From Glutamicibacter sp002979865 (GTDB lineage: Bacteria; Actinomycetota; Actinomycetes; Actinomycetales; Micrococcaceae): DNA of 64,000 nucleotides. Numbering within the stretch: position 1 is the first letter of the stretch; the number at the start of each line of letters is the position of its first letter. A program made the position numbers and the translations under genes. The stretch lies in NCBI RefSeq assembly GCF_050030965.1, contig NZ_CP188297.1:3286001-3350000 (forward strand). The letters are read 5' to 3'. Of the stretch, positions 24,670 to 34,300 are shown piece after piece. Below the pieces are notes generated by a model that was given only the letters and a program-made list of their open reading frames with translations, had not been told where the DNA came from and searched no databases.

Positions 24670-26764
24670 TGATTTTGTTTTCTTTCTGAACGGTTGGTTC
24701 TGCAGTTGCTTCTGCAGCGGAGGAAGTTGTGCCGAAGAGTGGATGCTTGCCTGAGTCCAGGACTGCGAACAGCGCCGGGAGCAGCAGGGTGCGAACGACG
24801 AAGGTGTCCAGCAGGACGCCGAGTCCGACGATCAGGCCGAGCTGGCCTAATACCGTGAGCGGCAGTGTTGCCAGTGCCGCGAAGACACCTGCCAGCACGA
24901 GCCCGGCACTGGTGATCACCGAACCGGTGCGGCTTGCGGCCAGTACCACTGCGTCGCCCAGCGCCAGCACCTGCGAGTCTTGGCGAACTCGCTGGGTCAA
25001 GAAGATGGTGTAGTCCACGCCCAAGGCGACCAAGAAGACGAAGGCCAGCAGCGGCACCTGGACATCCAAGGCGTTGGCCTCGAAGACCACCGAGGAAACC
25101 AGGGAACCCAAGCCGACGGCGGCGGCCGCGCTGAGCAAATTCACCAGACCCAAGGCAAGTGCGGTTCGCCAGGAACGGGTCAGCCAGCCGAGCATCACGA
25201 AGCAGATGACCATGATCAGCGGGGCAATCACGAACAGGTCGCGCAGGTGCATCTGGTGCGAATCAAGCTGTTCGGCGCTCTGCCCGCCAATGAGCACCTG
25301 CCCGGTGCTGCCGGTTGCCGCAGCACCGCGCAGGTCCGCTACCAGGTCCTGTGCCATGGCCGAGCTGGGATCGACAGCCGAGATGACAGAGAACTGCTGC
25401 CATGGCGTGGTGCCGAGCTGGAAGGATTCGCCAACACGCTTGACGTTTTCGACTCCGGAGAATTCATCTCGCAGGACCTGGACATCGGTTCCCTGCGCCA
25501 ACACGGTGATCGGCTGGGTTTCACCTGCGGGGAAGTGCTCAGCCAGGGTCTGCATGGCACTGGAAGACTCGGTGGCGGTACGGAACTGCTGGGTCTGGTC
25601 CAGGCCGATACGCGTACCGGTCAACGCTCCAGCCAGCACCATGAGCAAGACCGCCAATGCTGCCAAGTTCAGGCCCGGACGGGTCATCACAGCACGAGCA
25701 GCACGTCCGAAGAAGTTTTCTTTCTTGCTTTCCTGTCCCGGACGGGGGACCAGCGGCCAGAACGCCTTGCGCCCGGCAAAGGCCAGGATCGGTGGCAGCG
25801 CAAAGAGCACGAAGAACGCAGCGATCAGCAAGCCAGCGGCGCAGACGATGCCCAGCCCGCGGGTATCTTCCATGACGGCCAGTCCCAAGGTCAGCAGGGC
25901 CAGCACTACGGTGAGGTTGGAGGTCAGAATCGCTTCGAAGCTGGCCGCCCACGCCTTGGACAGCGCCTGGCGGTGATCAGCATTCTTCTGCAGTTCATCG
26001 CGGTAACGGAAGATCAGCAGCAAGGCGTAGTTGGTACCGGCGCCGAAGACCAGCACGCTGAGCACGCCGGAGTCGAAGTGCAGATTGAAGGCGTTGCCCA
26101 GCAGGTTCGCCACCAGGGAGGCGCTGCGATCGGCGAGGGCAACAACGACCAGCGGGATCAGCCAGAGTACCGGCGAACGGTAGGTGAGGATCAGCAAGAC
26201 TGCCACGATGCCCACCGTGACGGCCATCAGGGTGAAGTCCGCCCCGGCGAAGGCATTGGTGATATCTACTGCGAAGGCGGTAGAACCAGTGACCTGCACG
26301 GCCAGCCTCTGAATGGGATGGGCCTGGATCCAGTTGCGGACCTCATCCAGCTTCTGGCGGTCGGCCGTATCGGAGACCGTATCCCAGGTGAGCGGAACCA
26401 TGGCTGCCTGCTGGTCTTCGCTGGCCATGGTGCGGCCGGCGGACACCTCCGCGTCGTGGGCTAGCGCCGCGGTCTGCTCATCAAGGGCAGCGGTGTCGGC
26501 ATTGCTCAACGCATGGCCATCGGTGCGGTTGGCCACCAGCAAAGCCGAGCTCTGGGAATCGCTGGTGTTGGCATCCAGGATTTCGGCGACCTGTGCCGAT
26601 TCGGAGCCTTCGACCAGGGAGCTGGCCGCACGGGTTGGGGCTTGGATGCTGCTCAGCGCACCAAAGAGAACGAGAACTACTGCAAAGATGCCGGCGGCCC
26701 AAATGCGGGCTCCGCGGCGGTTGGTCAGCGAATCGCCGATCCGGGGGATAACTGGAACTTTCAT
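24662..26764 (-). CDS. MMPL/RND-family transporter (YdfJ-like)
   Basis: 700 residues from the ATG at 26764 (the frame is open 27 codons further upstream, without a better start). Two MMPL halves, each a large extracytoplasmic domain followed by five or six helices: the first membrane block from about 175 with DRSASLVANLLGN, the second from about 520 ending FVVRTLLLPALFAVL. Such proteins export lipids, drugs or toxic compounds with the proton gradient. It is followed by DUF2871 and preceded on the same strand by a NarL-type response regulator, much as B. subtilis YdfJ is controlled by YdfHI. That parallel suggests regulation by the two-component system here. Confidence 0.88.
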   Translation of the reverse strand: MKVPVIPRIGDSLTNRRGARIWAAGIFAVVLVLFGALSSIQAPTRAASSLVEGSESAQVAEILDANTSDSQSSALLVANRTDGHALSNADTAALDEQTAALAHDAEVSAGRTMASEDQQAAMVPLTWDTVSDTADRQKLDEVRNWIQAHPIQRLAVQVTGSTAFAVDITNAFAGADFTLMAVTVGIVAVLLILTYRSPVLWLIPLVVVALADRSASLVANLLGNAFNLHFDSGVLSVLVFGAGTNYALLLIFRYRDELQKNADHRQALSKAWAASFEAILTSNLTVVLALLTLGLAVMEDTRGLGIVCAAGLLIAAFFVLFALPPILAFAGRKAFWPLVPRPGQESKKENFFGRAARAVMTRPGLNLAALAVLLMVLAGALTGTRIGLDQTQQFRTATESSSAMQTLAEHFPAGETQPITVLAQGTDVQVLRDEFSGVENVKRVGESFQLGTTPWQQFSVISAVDPSSAMAQDLVADLRGAAATGSTGQVLIGGQSAEQLDSHQMHLRDLFVIAPLIMVICFVMLGWLTRSWRTALALGLVNLLSAAAAVGLGSLVSSVVFEANALDVQVPLLAFVFLVALGVDYTIFLTQRVRQDSQVLALGDAVVLAASRTGSVITSAGLVLAGVFAALATLPLTVLGQLGLIVGLGVLLDTFVVRTLLLPALFAVLDSGKHPLFGTTSSAAEATAEPTVQKENKINA

Positions 26765-26814
26765 AGTTCCAGTTAACGAGATTTCGCAGGTCAGGCCATC
26801 GTGGAAAGGGGTGA

Positions 26815-26838
26815 ATAAAACTTCAACCGAAAGGTTGA
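26815..26838 (-). terminator. intrinsic terminator after the response regulator
   Basis: Read on the minus strand, TCAACC and GGTTGA flank a four-base loop TTTC (plus-strand 26823-26838) and are followed by AGTTTTATT. It separates the regulator transcript from the MMPL gene. Confidence 0.7.
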
Positions 26839-26876
26839 GATGCACCCCGGCGTGTCACCGGGATTCTGTTGATCAG

Positions 26877-27494
26877 CTACAGCAGTCCGTGGTCTTTGGC
26901 CTTGTTGATCGCGTCGGTACGCGTGGTTGCTTGGAGCTTGTCGAAAATGTGGACCAGGTGGGTTTTGACCGTCGCCTCCGAGACGAACAGGGCCTTGGCG
27001 ATCTGCTTGTTGCCGGCACCGGTAGACAGTTGGGCCAATACGTCCTTTTCGCGCTTGGTGAGCTCGATTTTGGGACGGCGCATGCCCTCGACAACGCGCT
27101 GGGTCATCTCCGGGGCCAGGACCATGTGCCCGGCGGAGGCTTGGCGGATGGACTCGACGATGGTCTGGGCACTGACATCCTTGAGCAGGTAGCCGGCAGC
27201 TCCAGCTTCGATGCAAGCGAGCAGCTCTGAGTCCTTGTCGAAGGTGGTCAGGATCAGCACATAAGGCGGTTTGGCCAGTTGGCGGATCGCCGCGGTGGTT
27301 TGTGCACCGTTCATCCCGGCACCCAAGCGCAAGTCGCAGAGCACCACATCGACGGTGTTGGCCTTGACGAATTCCACCGCTTCCTCGCCGCTGGAAACCT
27401 CGCCAATGACAACGATGTCGTCGTAGTTCTCGAACAGCGCGCGCAGGCCGGTCCGCACGATGGGGTGGTCGTCGACCAGCAGGATCCGGATCAT
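26877..27494 (-). CDS. response regulator, NarL/LuxR family
   Basis: 205 residues. Receiver domain with acidic pair Asp8-Asp9 (LLVDDHP), phosphoacceptor Asp54 (VLCDLRL) and Lys in TTFDKD. The C-terminal LuxR-type helix-turn-helix (LTKREKDVLAQL ... SEATVKTHLVHIFDKL) binds DNA. The start ATG overlaps the kinase stop (ATGA), which fixes it. It pairs with the upstream kinase; the likely target is the MMPL-DUF2871 pair downstream. Confidence 0.93.
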   Translation of the reverse strand: MIRILLVDDHPIVRTGLRALFENYDDIVVIGEVSSGEEAVEFVKANTVDVVLCDLRLGAGMNGAQTTAAIRQLAKPPYVLILTTFDKDSELLACIEAGAAGYLLKDVSAQTIVESIRQASAGHMVLAPEMTQRVVEGMRRPKIELTKREKDVLAQLSTGAGNKQIAKALFVSEATVKTHLVHIFDKLQATTRTDAINKAKDHGLL

Positions 27495-28738
27495 GAGTTG
27501 TCCTTTGCTAAGCGAAGCGGAAGGTGGGCGCACAGGGCGGTGCCTTCACCGGGTGAGCTCTCGACATCCAAACCGCCGCCGAGTTCGCGCAGGCGCTGGT
27601 TCATTGCGGTCAGGCCGAAGCCTCCGGTGTGCGTACTGGTTTGCACGCGACCAGTATTGGGAACGAAGCCGATGCCGTCATCGACAATATCCAAACGTAC
27701 CTCGTCGCCGCTGGACCCCAGGCTGAGCGCCACCGTGGAGGCCTGGGCATGGCGCAGCACGTTGGACAGGGCGGATTGGGTGGTGCGCAGCAGCGCGATC
27801 TGCACATTCGGATCCAAAGTGGGCAGCCCCGGTTCGATATCCAATCGGGTCTCCAACTTCGAATCGGCCTTGAAATTCTCCAAGACGCGGCCCAAGGCTC
27901 CGGCGAGCGCCTGGGAATCGAGTTCTGCCGGAGCCAGGGCGGCGATGATGCGACGCAAATCGGTCAGCGCCTGCCCGGAAAGCTCATCGATGCGGCTCAG
28001 GGCCGCCGAGGCAGACTCTGGGTCTTTGGAGGCTTCTGCCGCCTTGGCATGCAATCCGATGGAGGAGAGCTGCTGGGCCACGGTGTCGTGGATTTCGCGG
28101 GCCAGACGGGTGCGTTCGGTGGCAATGCCAGCCTCATGCTGGGAACGGGCCAATTCTCCTTGCAGGTCTGCCATTTCCTGCTGGGCTCGCACCAGGGAAT
28201 TCACCAAGGATGTGCGCACTTCGGCATCGCGTTCCATCTGCAGGTATCCGCGGGAGATGCCCCAGGCGAATAGCCCGCCAACCAAGGGGCCGGCAATGGC
28301 GGCAATGCTGAGCTCGGCATTGTGCAGGTAAGGAGCGAGCAAAGTAAAGGCGTAGACGACCACTGACCACAATATTGAGGGAAGAAATGGCAGCTGGTGG
28401 CCCAGGAGAAGCCAAAGGCTGAAGGCCAACCACATGAATTCAGCGGAAACGAAGAGGCTTGCAATCCAGATCCCTAGCAGCAGCGCCAACCACCACGCGG
28501 GCTTGGCGAAGACTCCTTTCTTGGCACGGGAAACGAAGCCGAGGCTGTACCAAGTGGCGAAGAGTACCGAGACGAGGATCGCGGGCAGGACATTTCCTTG
28601 CGCTGAAATCTGTCGCAGCAACGCGATGGCAAGCAGGATTGCCGTCACCAGGTGCTGCCCCCAGCGCAGCACCACTGGCGAGGCCAACGAGTGCTGCTGA
28701 TTCTGGGTGTCCAACCACTGCGGCTCGGAAGTACTCAT
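27491..28738 (-). CDS. sensor histidine kinase, HisKA_3 type
   Basis: 415 residues. Membrane part of five or six helices (about 28-165) with short loops and no large external domain, so it probably senses a membrane signal. A coiled linker (175-205) leads to the phosphoacceptor His217 (REIHDTVAQQ) and an ATPase domain with the N and G boxes (DIVDDGIGF, GGFGLTAMNQR). It resembles LiaS/DesK-like kinases that respond to cell-envelope stress. It sits 30 bases downstream of the helicase gene on the same strand and may be co-transcribed with it; only a small hairpin (CAGCC/GGCTG) lies between. Confidence 0.92.
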   Translation of the reverse strand: MSTSEPQWLDTQNQQHSLASPVVLRWGQHLVTAILLAIALLRQISAQGNVLPAILVSVLFATWYSLGFVSRAKKGVFAKPAWWLALLLGIWIASLFVSAEFMWLAFSLWLLLGHQLPFLPSILWSVVVYAFTLLAPYLHNAELSIAAIAGPLVGGLFAWGISRGYLQMERDAEVRTSLVNSLVRAQQEMADLQGELARSQHEAGIATERTRLAREIHDTVAQQLSSIGLHAKAAEASKDPESASAALSRIDELSGQALTDLRRIIAALAPAELDSQALAGALGRVLENFKADSKLETRLDIEPGLPTLDPNVQIALLRTTQSALSNVLRHAQASTVALSLGSSGDEVRLDIVDDGIGFVPNTGRVQTSTHTGGFGLTAMNQRLRELGGGLDVESSPGEGTALCAHLPLRLAKDNS

Positions 28739-28768
28739 GAATGCCAGCCTACTAAAGGCTGCTGCCGG

Positions 28769-30928
28769 TTATTGATCGGCAAGTATTACCAGTTGAGCTG
28801 TCGCTCTGGTCATGGCCACGTATCTGCGCACGGCTCCGCTTAATCCGGTGCCGAAGGAGCGTGGCTGGCAGACGAGCACCAGATCGAATTCCAGGCCCTT
28901 GGCGTTCTCTGGCGAAAGAAAGCGGACCCTGCCAGAGTTGTGGAAGCCAGAGGCCCCGATAACTGCCGCCGTGCCCTCGGCATTTTCGCCTAGCCAATCA
29001 TCGAGTATTAATTCCAGTTCGGTCAGGCGGGCATAACGCACCGGTGCACCATCCGTGCGCAATGATCGCGGCACGTTCGCCTCGGGCATCTGTGCCTGGA
29101 TCTGTTCTGCGGCTGCTTCCATGATCTGTGCCGTGCTGCGGTAGTTGACCCGCAAGCGGGATACGGAGATGCCGCGAATGCCAATCCTGGCCAAACGCTG
29201 TTCCCATGTCGTGTTGAAGCCGTGAACGGCCTGGGCCCTATCGCCCACAATCGTCAGGCTCCCTGATGGGCAACGGCGTTGGATCATTGCCCATTGCGCA
29301 TCGGTCAGGTCCTGGGCTTCATCGATGATGACATGCGAAAAGGGTCCGTCGTAATTGAGCGAGGCCAAATTGTTCTCCGGAGCTCCGGCGAGAAGCTGCT
29401 CCTGGAGATCGTGGTGGATGAGCTGGGATGCCAGATCCTCGCTGTCGTCAACCGAGTCCATCAGATCATCAACGACGTTTTTCCATCGAGTACGCTCGGC
29501 GTGCACTCTGAACTGTTCATCACGACGTTTCGCTTCGCTGTGCGGGTCGCCAATGAGAAAGCGCGCAAGGTCAATCAGCGGAATATCCGACGTGGTCCAT
29601 CGGCCAGAAGCCGAACTTGCCAGTAGCTTTTCGATCTCTTCGTTGCCAAGGTCTCTGCCGCTGTAGCGGAGCAGCTCCGGGGTTGAATAGAGCGCCCGCA
29701 GCAGCTTGCATGGATCCAGGACAGGCCAGTGCTCATCGAGCAACCCATTCAGTGCTGGATTTCTCTCCCACTCCGAGCGCGGCAGTGGTTTCGTGTCTTC
29801 GCCTCTGAGGGCTTGGGGGAGCAATTGATCAATGAGGGCATCACGCAATTCGATGCGTGCTTCATTGTGCGGCGTTGCTTCGCCAATCATGGTGACCGCA
29901 GTGCGCCACAGCTGCGTTGTCAGAGTGGCTTGAGCTTCCCCAAAGTCGATTTGAACGTCAACGGAGGGAGACTCTTCAAAGACCTGCACGGCCCTCTTGA
30001 CTGCATCCAGCATTGCCAGGCTGGATTTAATGCGGTGGACTCCGTGATCCGGTTCCGAGGGCAAATCATCGCCAATCGAAACTATGCTTGAAAGTGTTGA
30101 AATGAGCACCTCGTCCTCGCCGAGATTCGGAAGAATGTCAGCGACATAGGAGCTATAGGCCTCGTGCGGGCTTACCACCAAAACCTTGCCACCCTGGCGT
30201 TGAAGCCGTGGGTCCGCATGCAGCAAATAGGCGGCTCGATGCAGGGCGACCACCGTCTTGCCGGTACCCGGCCCGCCATCAACCACCAGCGCGCCTTGCG
30301 AGCTTCTCCGGATGATCGCGTCCTGGTCCGACTGGATGGTTGCGAGCACGTCCTGCATTTTTGGTGAACGCTTGCTGCCAAGTGAAGCGAGAAATGAAGA
30401 GTGGTCATCCAGGCGGGCGTGGGAAGCCAGCTGGGAGGAATCAAACACTTCATCCCAATAGTCGCAGATGCGTTGCCGGCGCCAACGGTAGCGGCGTCTC
30501 ATGGCCAACCCATGGTCCTTCTCATGGGTGGCGGCGAAGAATGGTTCTGCTGCCGGGGCTCGCCAATCAAGCAGCAGCTGCTTGCCCTGGTCGTCGCTCA
30601 AGCCACTGCGGCCAATGTATAGGCGCTCGCCGGTCCCGGCTATTTCCATGAAGCCTAAGCAGGCGTAGGGACCCATGCGGTCCAGCTGGCGCAGCCGCTG
30701 TGCTAATTCGCTGAGTTCAACATCGCGTTCAAGGGATTGCTGCAGCACGCCGGCCTGGTCTTGTCCTCGTCGGGCAATGCGCTCCATGATTTCGGATCGA
30801 AGCTGCCCAACCCGTTTGGCAATTTCGCAGAGCCGTTGCTGGTCCTCGCCAATCTCGGCCGAGTTCTCCGGTGCTGGACTGTGCTCGATGGCATCGAAAT
30901 AGCTGGTGTTTGCGATTTTGGTAGGCAC
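28769..30928 (-). CDS. helR: HelD/HelR-type RNA polymerase recycling ATPase (UvrD-like superfamily 1)
   Basis: 719 residues from a GTG with GGGAG five bases upstream. The N-terminal coiled-coil arm (about 22-85) enters RNA polymerase in this family. IGRSGLSDDQGKQLLLDWRAP follows, then Walker A GGPGTGKT (218-225), Walker B VIIDEAQDL and SF1 motifs QAVHGF, NYRS and the C-terminal YVAMTRA. HelD proteins release stalled polymerase from DNA and recycle it; the actinobacterial HelR subgroup also displaces rifamycins and gives tolerance. The assignment to HelR rather than generic HelD rests on the rifamycin-associated element upstream. The two-component genes follow on the same strand. Confidence 0.85.
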   Translation of the reverse strand: MPTKIANTSYFDAIEHSPAPENSAEIGEDQQRLCEIAKRVGQLRSEIMERIARRGQDQAGVLQQSLERDVELSELAQRLRQLDRMGPYACLGFMEIAGTGERLYIGRSGLSDDQGKQLLLDWRAPAAEPFFAATHEKDHGLAMRRRYRWRRQRICDYWDEVFDSSQLASHARLDDHSSFLASLGSKRSPKMQDVLATIQSDQDAIIRRSSQGALVVDGGPGTGKTVVALHRAAYLLHADPRLQRQGGKVLVVSPHEAYSSYVADILPNLGEDEVLISTLSSIVSIGDDLPSEPDHGVHRIKSSLAMLDAVKRAVQVFEESPSVDVQIDFGEAQATLTTQLWRTAVTMIGEATPHNEARIELRDALIDQLLPQALRGEDTKPLPRSEWERNPALNGLLDEHWPVLDPCKLLRALYSTPELLRYSGRDLGNEEIEKLLASSASGRWTTSDIPLIDLARFLIGDPHSEAKRRDEQFRVHAERTRWKNVVDDLMDSVDDSEDLASQLIHHDLQEQLLAGAPENNLASLNYDGPFSHVIIDEAQDLTDAQWAMIQRRCPSGSLTIVGDRAQAVHGFNTTWEQRLARIGIRGISVSRLRVNYRSTAQIMEAAAEQIQAQMPEANVPRSLRTDGAPVRYARLTELELILDDWLGENAEGTAAVIGASGFHNSGRVRFLSPENAKGLEFDLVLVCQPRSFGTGLSGAVRRYVAMTRATAQLVILADQ

Positions 30929-30970
30929 GCGGGCTCCCTGGTCTGGCTAGTTCTCGTGGGGAAGATATTG

Positions 30971-30976
30971 ATTATG
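30971..30976 (-). promoter_or_regulatory. helR: -10-like element of helR
   Basis: On the minus strand CATAAT stands 42 bases before the GTG start and 10 bases downstream of the palindrome at 30987-31007. A TTGCGG that could act as -35 lies inside the palindrome at 19-base spacing. Typical of a site where promoter and element overlap, but the exact start point is inferred. Confidence 0.4.
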
Positions 30977-30986
30977 GACCCTATGC

Positions 30987-31007
30987 GGGGCCTTGCGGCA
31001 AGGCCCC
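30987..31007 (-). promoter_or_regulatory. rifamycin-associated element (RAE)
   Basis: Perfect inverted repeat GGGGCCTTG - CGG - CAAGGCCCC. It matches the published 19-base RAE (GGGGCTTGCGGCAAGGCCC, from memory) except for two extra bases that make the arms symmetrical. RAE sits upstream of rifamycin-inactivating enzymes and of helR in actinobacteria and mediates rifampicin induction. Here it lies 59 bases upstream of the helR start. Confidence 0.85.
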
Positions 31008-31129
31008 CTGGGCGCGCTATCCTGAAAATGCAGGGAATGGCGTTTTCGGTTTTCCAGCTGCGCACTGTGAGCCTGCGCTCACTTGCATTTCGAAGGCTGC
31101 CGGGAATTTTCAGCTGGGGCATCACGCGG

Positions 31130-31140
31130 TAGGATATAAG
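31130..31140 (+). promoter_or_regulatory. ileS: candidate -10 of the ileS leader
   Basis: TAGGATATAAG: TAGGAT or the overlapping TATAAG lies just before the T-box, so the transcript would begin near 31140. I see no clear -35. Confidence 0.4.
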
Positions 31141-31350
31141 GACTGCGACTTTGATCCGGCTATCACCGGTGAGTCTTCGGAAGAACCGCGAGCATCATGA
31201 ACGCCAAGTAGAACCGAACGGGACCAGCCCGTCACAGCTGAAGATAAGCGATTCCCCATCATTGCGGCGGGGGATAAGCGGGGTGGTACCGCGGCATTCG
31301 TGCCGTCCTCGTAGGCAAGGATTTATCGACCCTACGCTTGAAGGACGGCC
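31141..31350 (+). promoter_or_regulatory. T-box riboswitch (isoleucine, actinobacterial short type)
   Basis: A reduced stem I is visible: CCGG (31156-31159), loop CTATCA with the Ile specifier ATC (31162-31164), CCGG (31166-31169). The T-box proper reads GGGTGGTACCGCGG (31281-31294), whose TGGT pairs with the tRNA acceptor end. Downstream, CCGTCCT (31303-31309) is complementary to AGGACGG (31342-31348), which contains the ileS ribosome binding site. The switch therefore acts on translation: charged tRNA-Ile leaves the site hidden, uncharged tRNA-Ile frees it. Confidence 0.92.
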
Positions 31351-31356
31351 CATTCG

Positions 31357-34300
31357 ATGAGCTTTTATCCGAAGGTCACTACAGACCCAACCGGTTCGAC
31401 CCCGGCTTCACCGCGATTCCCAGATCTTGAGAAGCGCGTCCTCGAATACTGGAAGAACGACGACACTTTCCAGGCCTCCATTGACCAGCGCGAGGGCGAA
31501 GAATTCGTCTTCTACGATGGCCCTCCCTTCGCCAACGGCCTGCCACACTACGGCCACCTGCTCACCGGCTACGTCAAGGACCTGGTAGCGCGCTACCAGA
31601 CCCAGCGCGGCAAGCGCGTGGAGCGCCGCTTCGGCTGGGACACCCACGGCCTGCCAGCCGAGCTGGAAGCTATGAAGCAGCTGGGCATGACCGACAAGAA
31701 GCAGATCGAAGCCATGGGCATCGACAAGTTCAACGACGCCTGCCGCACCTCGGTGATGAAGTATGCCGATGAGTGGAAGCAGTACGTGAACCGCCAGGCT
31801 CGCTGGGTCGACTTCGAAAACGACTACAAGACCCTGAACGTCGAGTTCATGGAATCGGTCATCTGGGCTTTCAAGCAGCTTTCGGACAAGGATCTGACCT
31901 ACAAGGGCTTCCGCGTGCTTCCGTACTGCTGGAAGGACGAGACCCCGCTGTCCAACCACGAGCTGCGCATGGACGACGACGTCTACAAGAACCGCCAGGA
32001 CCAGACCGTCACCGTGGGCTTCACCATCCTTGCCGGTGAAACCGAAGCCTCCAAGGCACTTGCCGGCGTGCAGGCCCTGGCGTGGACCACCACCCCGTGG
32101 ACCCTGCCAACCAACGCCGCACTGGCCGTGCACCCGGCGATCGACTACGTCGTGGTTCCTGCAGGCGAGGCCGGCGTGAAGGCTTCGGCCGCCGCCGGGC
32201 CATTCCTGCTGGCCCGCGACCTGCTGGGCTCCTACGCCAAGGACCTGGGCTACAAGGATGCCAAGGAAGCCGCTGCGGCCATCACCGCCAGCTACACCGG
32301 TGAGCAGCTTGCCGGCGTGCGCTACCAGCCGCTGTGGGACACGTACACCGACACCGAGAAGTACGGCACCGAAAACGCCTGGCAGATTCTCACCGCCGAC
32401 TACGTCACCGTGGCCGACGGCACCGGCATCGTGCACCAGGCTCCGGCCTACGGCGAGGATGACCAGAAGGTCTGCGAAGAGCACGGCATCCCGGTGATCC
32501 TCTCGGTAGACGAGGGCGCCAAGTTCCTTCCTGTCTTCGGCAACGGCCCGCTGGCCGAGATCGCCGGTGTGCAGGTCTTCGACGCCAACAAGACCATCAC
32601 CAATGTGCTCAAGGACGAGGCCAAGCTGGTCAAGCAGGCCTCCTACGAGCACTCCTACCCGCATTGCTGGCGCTGCCGCACCCCGCTGATCTACCGCGCG
32701 ATCTCCTCGTGGTACGTCGAGGTCTCCAAGTTCAAGGACCGCATGGTCGAGCTGAACGAGCAGATCAACTGGATCCCGGGCAATGTCAAGCACGGCCAGT
32801 TCGGCAAGTGGCTGGAAAACGCCCGCGACTGGTCCATCTCGCGCAACCGCTACTGGGGTTCGCCGATCCCGGTGTGGGAATGCACCGGTGCCGAATGCGA
32901 GCACCGCGAAGTCTTCGGCTCGCTGCAGGAAATGCAGGACTTCTTCGGCCGCATGCCGGTCAACCACGAAGGCCAGCCTGACCTGCACCGCCCATTCATC
33001 GACGAGCTGACCAAGGCCCATGAGGGCTGCGCCGAATCCGGCACCCTCAAGCGCGTGGAAGACGTGCTCGATGTCTGGTTCGACTCCGGCTCGATGCCGT
33101 ACGCCCAGGTGCACTACCCGTTCAACAACCAGGAATGGTTCGATTCCGGCCACCACCCGGCGGACTTCATCGTTGAGTACATCGGACAGACCCGCGGCTG
33201 GTTCTACACCATGCACGTGCTCTCCACCGCGCTCTTCGACCGCCCGGCCTACACCAACGTGATCTCCCACGGCATCGTGCTGGGCTCGGACGGGCAGAAG
33301 ATGTCCAAGTCCCTGCGTAACTACCCGGATGTCACCGAGGTCCTGGACCGCGACGGCTCCGATGCCATGCGCTGGTTCCTGATGGCCTCGCCGATCCTGC
33401 GCGGCGGCAACCTGGTCGTGACCGAACAGGGCATCCGCGATGGCGTGCGCCAGGTGCTGCTGCCGCTGTGGAACGTCTGGCACTTCTTCAACCTCTACAC
33501 CAACTCCGCCAACAACGGGGCCGGCTACGAGGCCAAGCGCTCGATGGACTCCACCGACCCGCTGGATCAGTACATGCTGGCCGCCACGGGCCAGCTGGTG
33601 CGCGAAGTCACCGAGGCACTGGATTCCTACGAGGTCTCCGATGCTACGGAGGCCGTGCGCCAGTACATGGACACCCTGACCAATTGGTACGTGCGCCGTA
33701 GCCGCCAGCGTTTCTTCGATGAAGACACCCAGGCCTTCGACACCCTGTACACCGCACTGGAAACCCTGGTGAAGGTCACCGCTTCGCTGCTGCCGCTGGC
33801 CAGCGAAGAGATCTTCCGCGGGCTGACCGGCGAGCGTTCGGTGCACCTGGCCGACTGGCCAGAAGCCAGCGAGTTCCCAACCGACGCCGCGTTGCTGGAA
33901 ACCATGGAAACCACCCGCAAGATCTGCTCCGTGGGCTCCTCGCTGCGCAAGGCCAAGAACCTGCGCGTGCGCCTGCCGCTGGCCGAGCTGAAGGTCGTGC
34001 TCACCGGCGCTGCCCGCCTGGAGGGCACCTACGCGTCGATCATCAAGGACGAGCTGAACCTGAAGGCCGTGACCTTGATCGATGCCGAAGGCATCGACGC
34101 GGCCAGCTACGGCATCAGCCAGCAGCTGGTAGTGAACGCCCGCGCCGCCGGTCCGCGACTGGGCAAGAACGTGCAGCAGGCGATCAAGGGCGCCAAGTCC
34201 GGGGACTGGTCCGTCACCAACGGTGTCGTCACCGCAGGCGGCCTGGAACTGGCCGAGGGCGAATACACCCTGGACACCGTGGTTGATGCGGCAGGCGAAA

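Noticed and set aside
24980..26464. 494-codon plus-strand frame opposite the MMPL gene
   Set aside because: Antisense shadow rich in Gln, Gly and His.
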